Below, in pieces: positions 1 to 8,551 of a stretch of DNA of 64,000 bases; within the stretch, counting starts at the first letter, position 1, and the number at the start of each line of letters is the position of its first letter. The notes under the pieces are model-generated. The model was not told where the DNA came from and did no database searches. It saw nothing but the letters and a program-made list of their open reading frames with translations. The DNA comes from UBA4421 sp002470275 (GTDB taxonomy: Bacteria > Pseudomonadota > Gammaproteobacteria > Pseudomonadales > Azotimanducaceae). A program made the translations under genes and the position numbers. The stretch spans positions 1 through 64,000 of the forward strand of contig CAJXDR010000002.1 of NCBI GenBank assembly GCA_913052345.1. Direction: 5' to 3'.

Positions 1-170
1 TTGGGCTTTTGGTTGGGCTTTTGATTAGACAAGGGGACCTCTTTCCCAGCGCATCGCCGACACAGTCTAACCCCTGGCTGGCCTGGGGAGAAACGCGCGT
101 TAGAATAGTGGTCCGAGCTTGTCACCGACTATGCTAGTTTAGCCAGAACTCTGTGGAGATGCCTCGATCT

Positions 171-1292
171 ATGCAATGGTGGCAACGGTTTCGCCCAAAT
201 CGAGCAGCCCTTCCGGCTGCGGTTCTGGCGACGGCGCTCACGGCTCTGTCGCTGCTCCTTATCTGGAGTGGTCAGGGCCGCATGCAGCAAGAAATGGATC
301 GGTTCGGCATCAAGCTGGCGGGCTCCCTCGCCCACTCCAATGCCGGCGAACTGCTGGACGCCCGCCGCATTAATCTGGCGGTGATAGCAAATCGCGTCGC
401 TGCAGAACCCGAGGTGGCGGGCATCTCTTTTTTCAACAGCGCCAACGAACTGGTCGCTATGAGCGGGAGCCAGCAGCGGGAATATCGCTACAGCGCCGCA
501 GCAACGCTAAACAATACTCTAACTGGCTATGTCTATATCGTGCTCGAACCCAGGGCCTTTGCCATTGAAATGCCCTGGGCGCGCTGGCTGCTGTCTATCC
601 TCGCGGTGCTCGCCACGCCGCTGCTCACGCTGGTGTTGATTCAGCTAGGCACTCAGGGTAACCGCTCCCTTCCCATTGTCTCTGTCCCGAGTGAACCAGA
701 ACGAGAGGAGCCCGCCTATCTGCTCGTGGTGAACCTTTACAACCAACCTGCCCTGGGAAAGGAGAGCCTGCAGCGCGCATTGCAGGATGCGATCAATATG
801 GGTCAAGAGGTCTGCGCCCTGCATCCCGGCATGCCCATTCAACTGCGAGACCGCGGCGTTGCGCTGTTGCTGACGCGAGACCAAATTGGCGCTGCCAATG
901 TCTTCAGAGCAGCGCTCCTTCTGCAGCGACTGCTCACAGAGTACGAGACCGAAGGCAACTTTAGATTTTATCTCAGCACTACCCGCAGTCCTGGCGACCC
1001 AAGCGAGATCACAAATCTCGATTACGCTTATCTAGAAGAGCAGGTTGATCTGGACAATGCGCTCACCCTGGCATCCCTGTCTGGCAATGAGCGAATTTTG
1101 TTGAGCCAGCAGGTCTTTTCAGAACTCAGTCCAGACCAACAGGCCTGGTGCGCGCCTTTTGAGCATCCGATTATCGAGGACATCGCACCGGAGGCAACCT
1201 GCTTTAACACCGTTAGCCTTGACCCGGATGAAAGCCAGCGCATCGGCGACCAAGCGCGGATGATCCTTGGCTTTAACCTACAGGATGCCTAG
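171..1292 (+). CDS. Membrane sensor with AhpA/YtjB-like N-terminus and degenerate cyclase-like C-terminal domain
   Basis: Function unknown. The N-terminal half has two membrane segments (about residues 13-36 and 140-160) around a periplasmic domain of about 100 residues, the layout of the AhpA/YtjB (SMP) family. The cytoplasmic half (about 185-330) follows the pattern of a class III nucleotidyl cyclase: a first strand VVNLYNQ, RDRGVALLL where cyclases have GDG, an alanine/leucine-rich helix, and LDNALTLASLSG then ILLSQQVF, which matches the cyclase region before and after the last strands. The first metal aspartate is replaced by Asn, so catalysis is doubtful. ATG at 171 is preferred because GGAG lies at 155-158; an in-frame GTG at 153 lacks a Shine-Dalgarno. 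Its stop overlaps that of parC by four bases. The family call is by pattern only. Confidence 0.6.
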   Translation: MQWWQRFRPNRAALPAAVLATALTALSLLLIWSGQGRMQQEMDRFGIKLAGSLAHSNAGELLDARRINLAVIANRVAAEPEVAGISFFNSANELVAMSGSQQREYRYSAAATLNNTLTGYVYIVLEPRAFAIEMPWARWLLSILAVLATPLLTLVLIQLGTQGNRSLPIVSVPSEPEREEPAYLLVVNLYNQPALGKESLQRALQDAINMGQEVCALHPGMPIQLRDRGVALLLTRDQIGAANVFRAALLLQRLLTEYETEGNFRFYLSTTRSPGDPSEITNLDYAYLEEQVDLDNALTLASLSGNERILLSQQVFSELSPDQQAWCAPFEHPIIEDIAPEATCFNTVSLDPDESQRIGDQARMILGFNLQDA

Positions 1293-3562
1293 GGGTCATT
1301 GACGGACAGCCGGTCAACCTTTTGAAAGCCACGAGGCAGTTTTCGGCCACGCCGTGCTCGTTCACCGACGTAGGGCTCAAGGTCCTTTGCTTTCAACCTC
1401 AGATGTCGCTGGCCAGCATGCACCAGCAGCTCATCCTGCTCACCGAATACCGCCGCACCAATCATATGCTCTTCTCCAGCCTTGAGCGCAGCACTGGGAA
1501 TGTTGATGAGCTTGTTACCCTTGCCTCGCGTTAGCTCCGGTAGCTCCTCAAGCGCAAACACCAGCAAACGTCCCTGATTGGTTACCGCGGCAACCATGGA
1601 CGCCGGCCCATCCATGAGGTCATCAGCGATCAGCATCGGGGCCATGGCCACGCTATTCTGAGGCACGCTTAGGCAAGCCCGACCCGCCTTGTTCTTGGTT
1701 ACCATGTCTTCCAGGCGACCAATAAATCCATAACCCGCACTGGAGGTCAGCAGCGCTGCGCTGCGTGGGCCGCCCAAGATGACCCCCACGAAGGCTGCAT
1801 CATGCTTTTGTTTAAAACGACCTGACAGCGGCTCACCCTGGCCTCTCGCGGAGGGCAGGGAGTGTGCCGGGGTGCTGTAGGTTTTTCCCTGGGAGTCCAT
1901 GAAGACTAGCTGGTCGCTGGTGCGTCCACGAGCGGCCTGGCCAAAGTCATCCCCGCTGCGATAGTTCAGCTCCCGGGGAACCACATCATGCCCCTTGGCC
2001 GATCGCACCCAGCCCTGAGTCGAGAGTACAACGGTGATGGGCTCGTTGGTGAGCAAATCTTCGTCGCTGAAGGCACGAGCCTCCACCACAGCCTCCAAGG
2101 GTGAGCGTCGATCGTCGCCGTATTCCTCGGCAACAGCGAGCAGCTCCTTTTTGACGAGGGTTTGCATGCGAGCCTTGGAGCCCAGAATTTTCTCCAGTTC
2201 GGCTCGCTCTGCGGACAACTCCGACTGTTCGGCGGTTAGTTTAATTTCCTCAAGCTTTGCCAGGCTGCGTAAGCGTATGTCGAGAATTGCATTGGCCTGG
2301 ATCTCCGACAGTTTAAATCTCGCCATCAGTGCCTCTCGGGGCCGATCTTCCTCCCGAATAATCCGAATCACCTCATCGATATTGAGGTAGGCCACCAGCA
2401 AACCGTCCAGAATGTGCAAACGATCATTGATCTTGGCGAGCCGGAAGTTGAGCCGGCGAGTAACGACGTCTATTCGATAGGTCAGCCATTCACCAAGAAT
2501 GTCGGCCAGACTTTTCACTGCTGGGCGCTGGTCTAAGCCAATCATATTGAGATTGACCCGATGACTGCGCTCCAGGTCCGTGGTTGCGAACAAGTGACTC
2601 ATTAACCGCTCATGGTCTACCCGATTCGATCTTGGCACCAACACCAGGCGAGTAGGATGTTCATGATCAGACTCATCACGAAGGTCTGCCAACATGGGCA
2701 GCTTCTTGGCGTTCATCTGCTGGGCAATTTGCTCCAAAACCTTAGCCGGGGATGTTTGATGCGGCAGAGCCGTGATAACAAGATCGGTGCCCTCGCGATG
2801 ATATACCGCTCGACTTTTGATGCTGCCCCGGCCGGTCTCGTACATCTGCTTAATATCTTGCTGAGGCGTAATGATCTGAGCAGAGGTGGGGAAATCCGGT
2901 CCCTTGATGTGCGTTAACAAGTCTGCCGTGGTTGCCTTGGGTCGCTCGAGCAAATGGATACAGGCGCTGATCACCTCATTCAGGTTATGCGGCGGAATAT
3001 CGGTGGCCATCCCGACAGCAATGCCGGTCGCGCCATTCAGCAGCACGAAGGGCGCTCGCGCTGGCAACAGCCTGGGCTCATCTACCGACCCATCAAAGTT
3101 TGGCGTGTAGTCCACCGTCCCCAGGCGCGCCTCAGAAAGCAGTAGATCCGCGTACCGTGAAAGCCTGGATTCGGTATAGCGCATGGCCGCGAAGGACTTA
3201 GGATCGTCGGGTGCGCCCCAGTTACCCTGGCCATCAACCATGGGATAGCGGAAGGAAAAAGACTGGGCCATCAGCACCATGGCCTCATAACACGCGCTGT
3301 CCCCATGCGGATGGAACTTGCCCAGGACGTCGCCCACCGTTCGCGCGGATTTGGCGAATTTGGCCTGATTATTGAGCCCTAGCTCGCTCATGGCGTAAAT
3401 GATGCGTCGTTGTACGGGTTTGAGGCCATCAGCAATATGCGGCAGAGCGCGATCATTGATGACATACATCGAATAATCTAGGTAGGCCCTTTCCGTATAT
3501 TCAGCAAGCGCGAGCCGCTCCTGATCTCCACCGCCAGCATTCGTCGTCGTGTTGTCACTCAT
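1289..3562 (-). CDS. parC: DNA topoisomerase IV subunit A
   Basis: ParC is the DNA breakage-rejoining subunit of topoisomerase IV, which decatenates daughter chromosomes as a ParC2ParE2 tetramer. The protein is 757 residues, the usual length. The active-site tyrosine is Y129 in AAMRYTESRLS. The quinolone-determining stretch HPHGDSACYEAMV carries S89 and E93, matching wild-type E. coli S80 and E84, so no resistance substitution is visible there. ATG start at 3562. parE lies 44 bases upstream in the same direction, so they are probably cotranscribed. The stop codon sits in a CTAG palindrome (1289-1292) that also ends the converging gene. Confidence 0.97.
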   Translation of the reverse strand: MSDNTTTNAGGGDQERLALAEYTERAYLDYSMYVINDRALPHIADGLKPVQRRIIYAMSELGLNNQAKFAKSARTVGDVLGKFHPHGDSACYEAMVLMAQSFSFRYPMVDGQGNWGAPDDPKSFAAMRYTESRLSRYADLLLSEARLGTVDYTPNFDGSVDEPRLLPARAPFVLLNGATGIAVGMATDIPPHNLNEVISACIHLLERPKATTADLLTHIKGPDFPTSAQIITPQQDIKQMYETGRGSIKSRAVYHREGTDLVITALPHQTSPAKVLEQIAQQMNAKKLPMLADLRDESDHEHPTRLVLVPRSNRVDHERLMSHLFATTDLERSHRVNLNMIGLDQRPAVKSLADILGEWLTYRIDVVTRRLNFRLAKINDRLHILDGLLVAYLNIDEVIRIIREEDRPREALMARFKLSEIQANAILDIRLRSLAKLEEIKLTAEQSELSAERAELEKILGSKARMQTLVKKELLAVAEEYGDDRRSPLEAVVEARAFSDEDLLTNEPITVVLSTQGWVRSAKGHDVVPRELNYRSGDDFGQAARGRTSDQLVFMDSQGKTYSTPAHSLPSARGQGEPLSGRFKQKHDAAFVGVILGGPRSAALLTSSAGYGFIGRLEDMVTKNKAGRACLSVPQNSVAMAPMLIADDLMDGPASMVAAVTNQGRLLVFALEELPELTRGKGNKLINIPSAALKAGEEHMIGAAVFGEQDELLVHAGQRHLRLKAKDLEPYVGERARRGRKLPRGFQKVDRLSVNDP

Positions 3563-3606
3563 ATTGCCTTACCTCTCAAACAGCTCCGGCAGTAGATTTT
3601 CATGGT

Positions 3607-5502
3607 TCAATCTAGGGTCGCCTGATGACCATTTTTTTCCAGCCAATTCCGGCGGTCTGGGGCACGCTTTTTAGCCAACAGCATATCCATCATCTCATCG
3701 GTAGCCTGATCTTCATCCAGGGTGAGCTGAACTAATCGGCGCGTTTCCGGAACCATGGTGGTTTCACGGAGCTGCATGGGGTTCATTTCTCCAAGGCCCT
3801 TGAAGCGCTGTACGCTGGGCGTGGTGCGTTTCTTTTCCGCCGCCATACGCTCAAGAATTGCGTTTTTCTCGGATTCATCCAGCGCGTAGAAGACCTCCTT
3901 ACCCACGTCAATGCGGTACAGAGGAGGCATGGCGACAAAAACATGTCCGGCCCTGACCAGGGCACGAAAGTGCCTCACGAATAGAGCGCACAACAGGGTC
4001 GCAATATGCAAACCATCAGAATCTGCGTCCGCAAGAATGCAAACCTTGTTATAGCGCAGGCCGCTCAGGTCAGATGCGCCCGGGTCGACGCCGATAGCCA
4101 GGGCGATATCGTGCACCTCTTGCGAGCCCAGAACCTCGCCAGCCTCCACTTCCCAGGTATTCAAAATTTTGCCTCGTAGCGGCATCACCGCCTGAAAATC
4201 CCGGTCCCTGGCCTGCTTTGCTGAACCACCAGCGGAATCTCCCTCCACCAGAAACAGTTCGGCACGGTCCGCATCCTGTCCGGAACAGTCTGCCAGTTTG
4301 CCCGGCAGCGCGGGGCCGTTGGTGACGCGCTTGCGCGTTACTTTTTTTGCGGCTTGAAGTCGGCGCTGGGCGTTGCTGATCGCCATCTCCGCAATCTTTT
4401 CGCCCTCTGCCGCATGCCCGTTAAGCCACAGACTTAGTGCATCCTTGGCGACGCCGGCCACATAAACGGCGGGCTGACGGGAAGAGAGGCGCTCCTTGGT
4501 TTGACCGGCAAATTGTGGATCTCGGAGCTTCACGCTGAGGACGTAGTTGCACTGGTCCCAAATATCGTCGGCGGTAAGCTTTACGCCCCGGGGCAGTAGG
4601 TCGCGAAACTCGCAAAATTCCCGAAGCGCTTCCAGCAGGCCCGATCGCAGTCCGTTAACGTGGGTGCCGCCCTGGGCGGTAGGAATGAGATTCACATAAC
4701 TCTCGTTAACCTGAGCCGCTCCCTCCTGGCACCATTGAATCGCATAGTCCACGGCTTCAGAGCTAGTCTGCTGGGTGTGTCGAATAATCTGTCCGGGAAG
4801 ACAGGCAACGTCGCCGATGGCCTGGGCAAGATATTCCTGGAGGCCGTCCTCATAACACCAGCTTTCGTTTTGCTCGGGCTTACCCTCTACCGAGAGGCTC
4901 ATGCGCAATCCGGGGCACAGAACGGCCTTGGCGCGCAGCAGGTGCCGGAGGCGTCCCATAGCCAAGGCGGGCGAGTCGAAGTAACCCGCCTCGGGAAGAA
5001 AGCTCACCTTTGTGCCCGTATTTCGCCGTCCGACAGAGTCCACGGCCTCTAGCTGAGTGACGGGATCGCCTCTTTCGAAACGTTGGCGATAGAGACAGCC
5101 GTCTCGCTTAACCTCAACCACCAGCCAGTCGGATAGCGCGTTGACCACAGAGACGCCTACGCCGTGCAGGCCCCCAGAAAAATTATAGCTTTCGTTATCG
5201 AACTTACCGCCGGCGTGCAGCCGGGTAAGAATCAGCTCCACCCCAGACACCTTGTGCTCGGGATGAATGTCTACGGGCATACCGCGGCCGTCATCAATCA
5301 CCTCGATGGATCCGTCCTCAGCGAGACTGACCTCGATCTCATGCGCGAACCCAGCGATGGCCTCATCCACACTGTTGTCGACCACCTCTTGAACAAGGTG
5401 GTTGGGTCTCGTGGTATCGGTATACATCCCTGGCCGGCGTCGCACGGGCTCAAGGCCCGACAGCACCTGGAGAGATTCAGCCGAATAATTTTTTTCTGCC
5501 AT
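3607..5502 (-). CDS. parE: DNA topoisomerase IV subunit B
   Basis: ATPase subunit of topoisomerase IV. The 631-residue protein has the GHKL ATPase domain at the N-terminus (QEVVDNSVDEAIAG, then DDGRGMPVDIHPE and GGLHGVGVSVVNALS), a transducer domain, and the TOPRIM domain with EGDSAGGSAKQARDR and the metal-binding DADSDG. It ends in the usual PETRRLVQLTLDE-type C-terminal segment. Length and order match E. coli ParE (630). The gene is 15 bases downstream of cpdA and 44 upstream of parC. In E. coli and Pseudomonas an esterase gene, yqiA, usually lies between cpdA and parE; it is absent here. Confidence 0.97.
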   Translation of the reverse strand: MAEKNYSAESLQVLSGLEPVRRRPGMYTDTTRPNHLVQEVVDNSVDEAIAGFAHEIEVSLAEDGSIEVIDDGRGMPVDIHPEHKVSGVELILTRLHAGGKFDNESYNFSGGLHGVGVSVVNALSDWLVVEVKRDGCLYRQRFERGDPVTQLEAVDSVGRRNTGTKVSFLPEAGYFDSPALAMGRLRHLLRAKAVLCPGLRMSLSVEGKPEQNESWCYEDGLQEYLAQAIGDVACLPGQIIRHTQQTSSEAVDYAIQWCQEGAAQVNESYVNLIPTAQGGTHVNGLRSGLLEALREFCEFRDLLPRGVKLTADDIWDQCNYVLSVKLRDPQFAGQTKERLSSRQPAVYVAGVAKDALSLWLNGHAAEGEKIAEMAISNAQRRLQAAKKVTRKRVTNGPALPGKLADCSGQDADRAELFLVEGDSAGGSAKQARDRDFQAVMPLRGKILNTWEVEAGEVLGSQEVHDIALAIGVDPGASDLSGLRYNKVCILADADSDGLHIATLLCALFVRHFRALVRAGHVFVAMPPLYRIDVGKEVFYALDESEKNAILERMAAEKKRTTPSVQRFKGLGEMNPMQLRETTMVPETRRLVQLTLDEDQATDEMMDMLLAKKRAPDRRNWLEKNGHQATLD

Positions 5503-5517
5503 GGCTTTGCGTTTACC

Positions 5518-6291
5518 TTAAATTGCGGGCGCTTCCGAACCTGTTAACCAGACCGCCTCACTGGAGATACTGCCATCGTCTGCTAACTTCAACCAACGAT
5601 ACCCTGGACCGAGATCGTCCAGTTCAAACGTCGCGCTCTGGGGTTTGAATTGGAAACAGGTGGAGGGCGTACCGAGCAGCGGGATGTCCTCGAACCAAGC
5701 CTCCACAGCCTGATGGGCATGCCCAAATATGGCGCCTCTCAGCCTGGGCCCGGGCATCCTAGCAATTTCGTCGAGTACTCCGTGGGGATCTTGAATGCGA
5801 TCCTTGTCCAACCAAGGCGCACCCACCTCCGTTAACGGATGATGGGTGGCGAGCAAGCCATGGCGGGCAGCACTGCCCGCCTTCGCCGCAGCCACAACGG
5901 CCATCTTCATGGGGCTGATGGAAGCCTCAGGCAGCAGGTCTTCATGGGAATCCAGAGCAACAATCTGCCATGACCCCAGCTCCAGGGGCTCGAGCGGCAA
6001 CTCAGCGGCCTCCATCGCCGCCAGCACATCGTGATTGCCCGGCAAACATAGCGTCGGCGCATCAACATAGTCAGTCAGCATTTTATGAAAAAGACGGTAA
6101 TCCGCCTGCGCACATTCGTGACCGACGTCGCCGCTCACCACGACAGCATCCGGCACCCCCTCCGCCAGAGCCTGGGCAAGGACCGAGGTCAGTGAGGCAG
6201 CGGTTCCCACCCCCAACACTTCTTGCTCAGGCCGCACGAAGTGACAGTCGGTGATTTGCAGGACCTTCAGTGTCAAGGCAAGAGACTCCAC
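5518..6291 (-). CDS. cpdA: 3',5'-cyclic AMP phosphodiesterase CpdA-like metallophosphoesterase
   Basis: Calcineurin-like phosphoesterase expected to hydrolyse 3',5'-cAMP to AMP with a dinuclear metal centre. The metal ligands are visible: D15-x-H17, G54-D55, GNHD at 85-88, H150/H151 in THHP, and GHAH at 190-193. The 257-residue length fits the family (E. coli CpdA 275). The start at 6291 is GTG. Placement between DUF1249 and parE is the classical cpdA position, which supports the specific name over a generic phosphoesterase. The nearest possible cyclase-like protein in the window is the degenerate domain at 171-1292, which probably makes no cAMP. Confidence 0.88.
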   Translation of the reverse strand: MESLALTLKVLQITDCHFVRPEQEVLGVGTAASLTSVLAQALAEGVPDAVVVSGDVGHECAQADYRLFHKMLTDYVDAPTLCLPGNHDVLAAMEAAELPLEPLELGSWQIVALDSHEDLLPEASISPMKMAVVAAAKAGSAARHGLLATHHPLTEVGAPWLDKDRIQDPHGVLDEIARMPGPRLRGAIFGHAHQAVEAWFEDIPLLGTPSTCFQFKPQSATFELDDLGPGYRWLKLADDGSISSEAVWLTGSEAPAI

Positions 6292-6306
6292 CGAAGTTTG
6301 AGGTGG

Positions 6307-6861
6307 TTACCCAATCGGTAGCTCGACGGGATCTGACGTCATACCGATGGCGAGGCAGAGAGACAGGTACTCGCTCAAAAAACGATTGAGCTGAACCTTC
6401 TCATCTGGCTGATGCATTCTGCGATTAGGATACTCGTAGGTACTGTGGAAGCGATTTTGCTGCTGGTAGGCTACGACCTCTGCACTCTTTGCATCGTGAT
6501 ATAGGCGAATTCGCATATTGGGGCTGCTGCCCCATTTTTGCGTCGGTCGTTGGGTCAACTGCAAGAGTGTCGTATACGGACCGCGCTCAACCACCTCAAG
6601 CTCTACCGACGTTTTGGGGTTCGAGGGAAGCAGCGCGATACATCTCGAATCCTCTTCTCGAATCGTGGGAAAAAGCTGAAGCAGCCGTCGATAGTTTTTG
6701 TCGCACTCGGCCATATGCCCGGCCAAGTCCAGGCTATAGCGCCGCCCCTGCCGCCAGCCAGCCGTGGAAAATCCTTGGCGAAGGGAGGTGGCGCGGCTCA
6801 GGATATCTGCGTCTGTTTCCGGTCGTTTATCCGACACAATTACTCTCGGCTGGTTTGTCAT
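6307..6861 (-). CDS. DUF1249 family protein (YqiB-like)
   Basis: Small protein of unknown function, conserved beside cpdA. The core begins near YSLDLAGHMAECDKNYRRL, matching the YqiB pattern of an N-terminal CE-x-NY segment followed by a compact beta-rich domain ending in FLSEYLSLCL. With ATG 6861 the product is 184 residues, longer than E. coli YqiB (140), with an N-terminal extension. An in-frame TTG at 6942 would add 27 more residues; neither start has a strong Shine-Dalgarno. It heads the leftward DUF1249-cpdA-parE-parC operon. The ADP-ribose pyrophosphatase gene nudF, which normally sits between this gene and tolC, is missing. Confidence 0.82.
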   Translation of the reverse strand: MTNQPRVIVSDKRPETDADILSRATSLRQGFSTAGWRQGRRYSLDLAGHMAECDKNYRRLLQLFPTIREEDSRCIALLPSNPKTSVELEVVERGPYTTLLQLTQRPTQKWGSSPNMRIRLYHDAKSAEVVAYQQQNRFHSTYEYPNRRMHQPDEKVQLNRFLSEYLSLCLAIGMTSDPVELPIG

Positions 6862-6985
6862 CAATATACCGAGCCTAAACCACTCGGTCACCGGTTGAGC
6901 CACTTTTAATTCAAAAACGCTCGCTGCGATTTTGGATCGCAATTTGACTAAACAGGCCTTGCCACCCAGTTGGCTGGCTCTCTAA

Positions 6986-7029
6986 CATTCCCCCTCTAGG
7001 TTCTTCACATGTCTTGGACCTGGGGAATG
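6986..7029. repeat. Imperfect inverted repeat between the DUF1249 and tolC starts
   Basis: Outer arms CATTCCCC (6986-6993) and GGGGAATG (7022-7029) are perfectly complementary. Inner arms AGGT (6998-7001) and ACCT (7018-7021) and a central ACATGT (7007-7012) share one centre, with a four-base bulge CTCT on the left. There is no T-tract, so it is not an intrinsic terminator. It lies 75 bases before the tolC ATG and may be an operator or a 5' leader hairpin. Confidence 0.5.
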
Positions 7030-7104
7030 CGCATAATACCGCGATTTTATTACCGCCGCGTCCGCAGCACTCCACGCTGACTGCCACGGCCCCAAAGGTG
7101 CTCA

Positions 7105-8523
7105 ATGCATGACTTCAACTTAGTTCATTCCTTCCGGTCACGGTGCCGCTTTTTCTCAGGGCGCCTCACCCGAGGAATGATTGTCTTTATCGCAACGATC
7201 ACACAGCCCGCCTGGGCTGAGGACCTGATCGCGGTATATCAAACTGCGGTTGAAAATGATCCGGTCATCGGGGCGGCGACAGCCTCTTTTCAGGCGGACC
7301 AGGAACGCGTGCCTCAGGCTCGGGCCCTGCTGCTACCCTCCATCACCGCTCGGCTCACCACAACCAAGAATGAGCAAACTTACCCCGGTGCTGCGGATGC
7401 ATTCCCGGACCAGTACTACAACGATCATTCTTGGAGTGCCCAGCTGCGCCAACCGGTCATCAACCTGTCGAGCTGGTTCACTCTGGGTAGTGCGAGATCC
7501 TCGGTTCGTGCTTCAGAACATCGACTTGAAGCCCAACGCCAAGACCTCATCGTCCGAGTGCTTGAAGCCTACCTGAATATCCTAAGAACTCGGGACCGCC
7601 TGGATACGACCAATTCTGAAGTAATCGCCGTGGGGCGACAGCTTGAGCAGGTACAGCAGCGTTTTGATGTCGGCCTGGTCGCCATTACCGATGTGCTTGA
7701 GGCACAGGCGGCTTATGACAGTGCGGTGGTGCGTCAAATTCAGGCCGAAAGCGATCACGACATCAGCTTTGAGACGCTGAGCACGCTGACCGGCAGAAGC
7801 TACGACAACCTGGCAAGGTTGTCCGACGACCTACCCATTGTTGACCCCAACCCCAGAGAGGAAGAGGCCTGGGTGACCAGTGCGTTGCAGTCTAATAGCG
7901 GCGTCCAGGCAGCGATGGACCAGCTGGAGTCAGCTCGCAAAAACCGAAGGTCGAGAATAGCTACTCGCGTCCCGACGGTGGAAGCGGTCATTACCCACTC
8001 CGACAACACCACCGGCGGCATCAACTTCTTCGGCGTGGACAACACCGAAACCACGCTATATGCGCTGGAGGTCTCCGTTCCCCTCATACAGGGTGGCGCC
8101 ATCAGATCGCAGGTGAAGGAAAGCAGTGCCAGAATAGAAGAGGCCCGACAACAACTGCTGAACCAACAGCTCACGGTGACCCGCAACACAAGAAGTTTGT
8201 TCAAGTCGGTGGTCACCGACGTAGCGCGTGTCCAGGCTCGGCTCAAAGCCATAAAATCGTCGCAGTCCGCTCTAGAGGCGACCCAAACGGGTTATGAGGT
8301 CGGCACGCGGAATATTGTGGATGTGCTCCAAGCACAGCAAAGGCTCTATGGCTCGCAATTTGATTATGCGGACTCACGCTACAACTATCTGCTCAACCTG
8401 ATTCGCCTTAAGCAGACTTCAGGCGGCCTCTCCGAAACAGATTTAGCTGAACTCAATCAATTCACGGATCCCACTAATCCGGTGGAGCGAGTGGTCTCCC
8501 TGCGCAACAGCCTTTCGCAATAG
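7105..8523 (+). CDS. tolC: TolC family outer membrane efflux protein
   Basis: Trimeric outer membrane channel working with RND, MFS or ABC exporters and type I secretion systems. The 472-residue protein has a long N-terminal signal sequence with a hydrophobic core and a likely AWA cleavage site near residue 38, then two OEP repeats rich in alpha-helical coiled coil (for example VQQRFDVGLVAITDVLEAQAA and the second copy ATQTGYEVGTRNIVDVLQAQ). ATG 7105 is backed by AAAGG at 7094-7098, six bases upstream. It is divergent from DUF1249-cpdA-parE-parC, the standard location. A 20-base-period duplication begins at its stop codon. Confidence 0.93.
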   Translation: MHDFNLVHSFRSRCRFFSGRLTRGMIVFIATITQPAWAEDLIAVYQTAVENDPVIGAATASFQADQERVPQARALLLPSITARLTTTKNEQTYPGAADAFPDQYYNDHSWSAQLRQPVINLSSWFTLGSARSSVRASEHRLEAQRQDLIVRVLEAYLNILRTRDRLDTTNSEVIAVGRQLEQVQQRFDVGLVAITDVLEAQAAYDSAVVRQIQAESDHDISFETLSTLTGRSYDNLARLSDDLPIVDPNPREEEAWVTSALQSNSGVQAAMDQLESARKNRRSRIATRVPTVEAVITHSDNTTGGINFFGVDNTETTLYALEVSVPLIQGGAIRSQVKESSARIEEARQQLLNQQLTVTRNTRSLFKSVVTDVARVQARLKAIKSSQSALEATQTGYEVGTRNIVDVLQAQQRLYGSQFDYADSRYNYLLNLIRLKQTSGGLSETDLAELNQFTDPTNPVERVVSLRNSLSQ

Positions 8524-8550
8524 CGTGACGACTCGCGCAGTAGCGTGACG
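8521..8550. repeat. Short direct repeat spanning the tolC stop codon
   Basis: The 10-mer TAGCGTGACG occurs at 8521-8530, where its TAG is the tolC stop, and again at 8541-8550, a period of 20 bases. It fills the gap between the convergent genes tolC and waaA. It looks like the remains of a short tandem duplication. Confidence 0.6.
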
Positions 8551-8551
8551 C

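Noticed and set aside
1..30. Two copies of TTGGGCTTTTG spaced 13 bases apart at the window start.
   Set aside because: Too short and at the edge; no associated gene or structure can be judged.
3280..3330. Quinolone resistance substitution in ParC.
   Set aside because: S89 and E93 are the susceptible-type residues.
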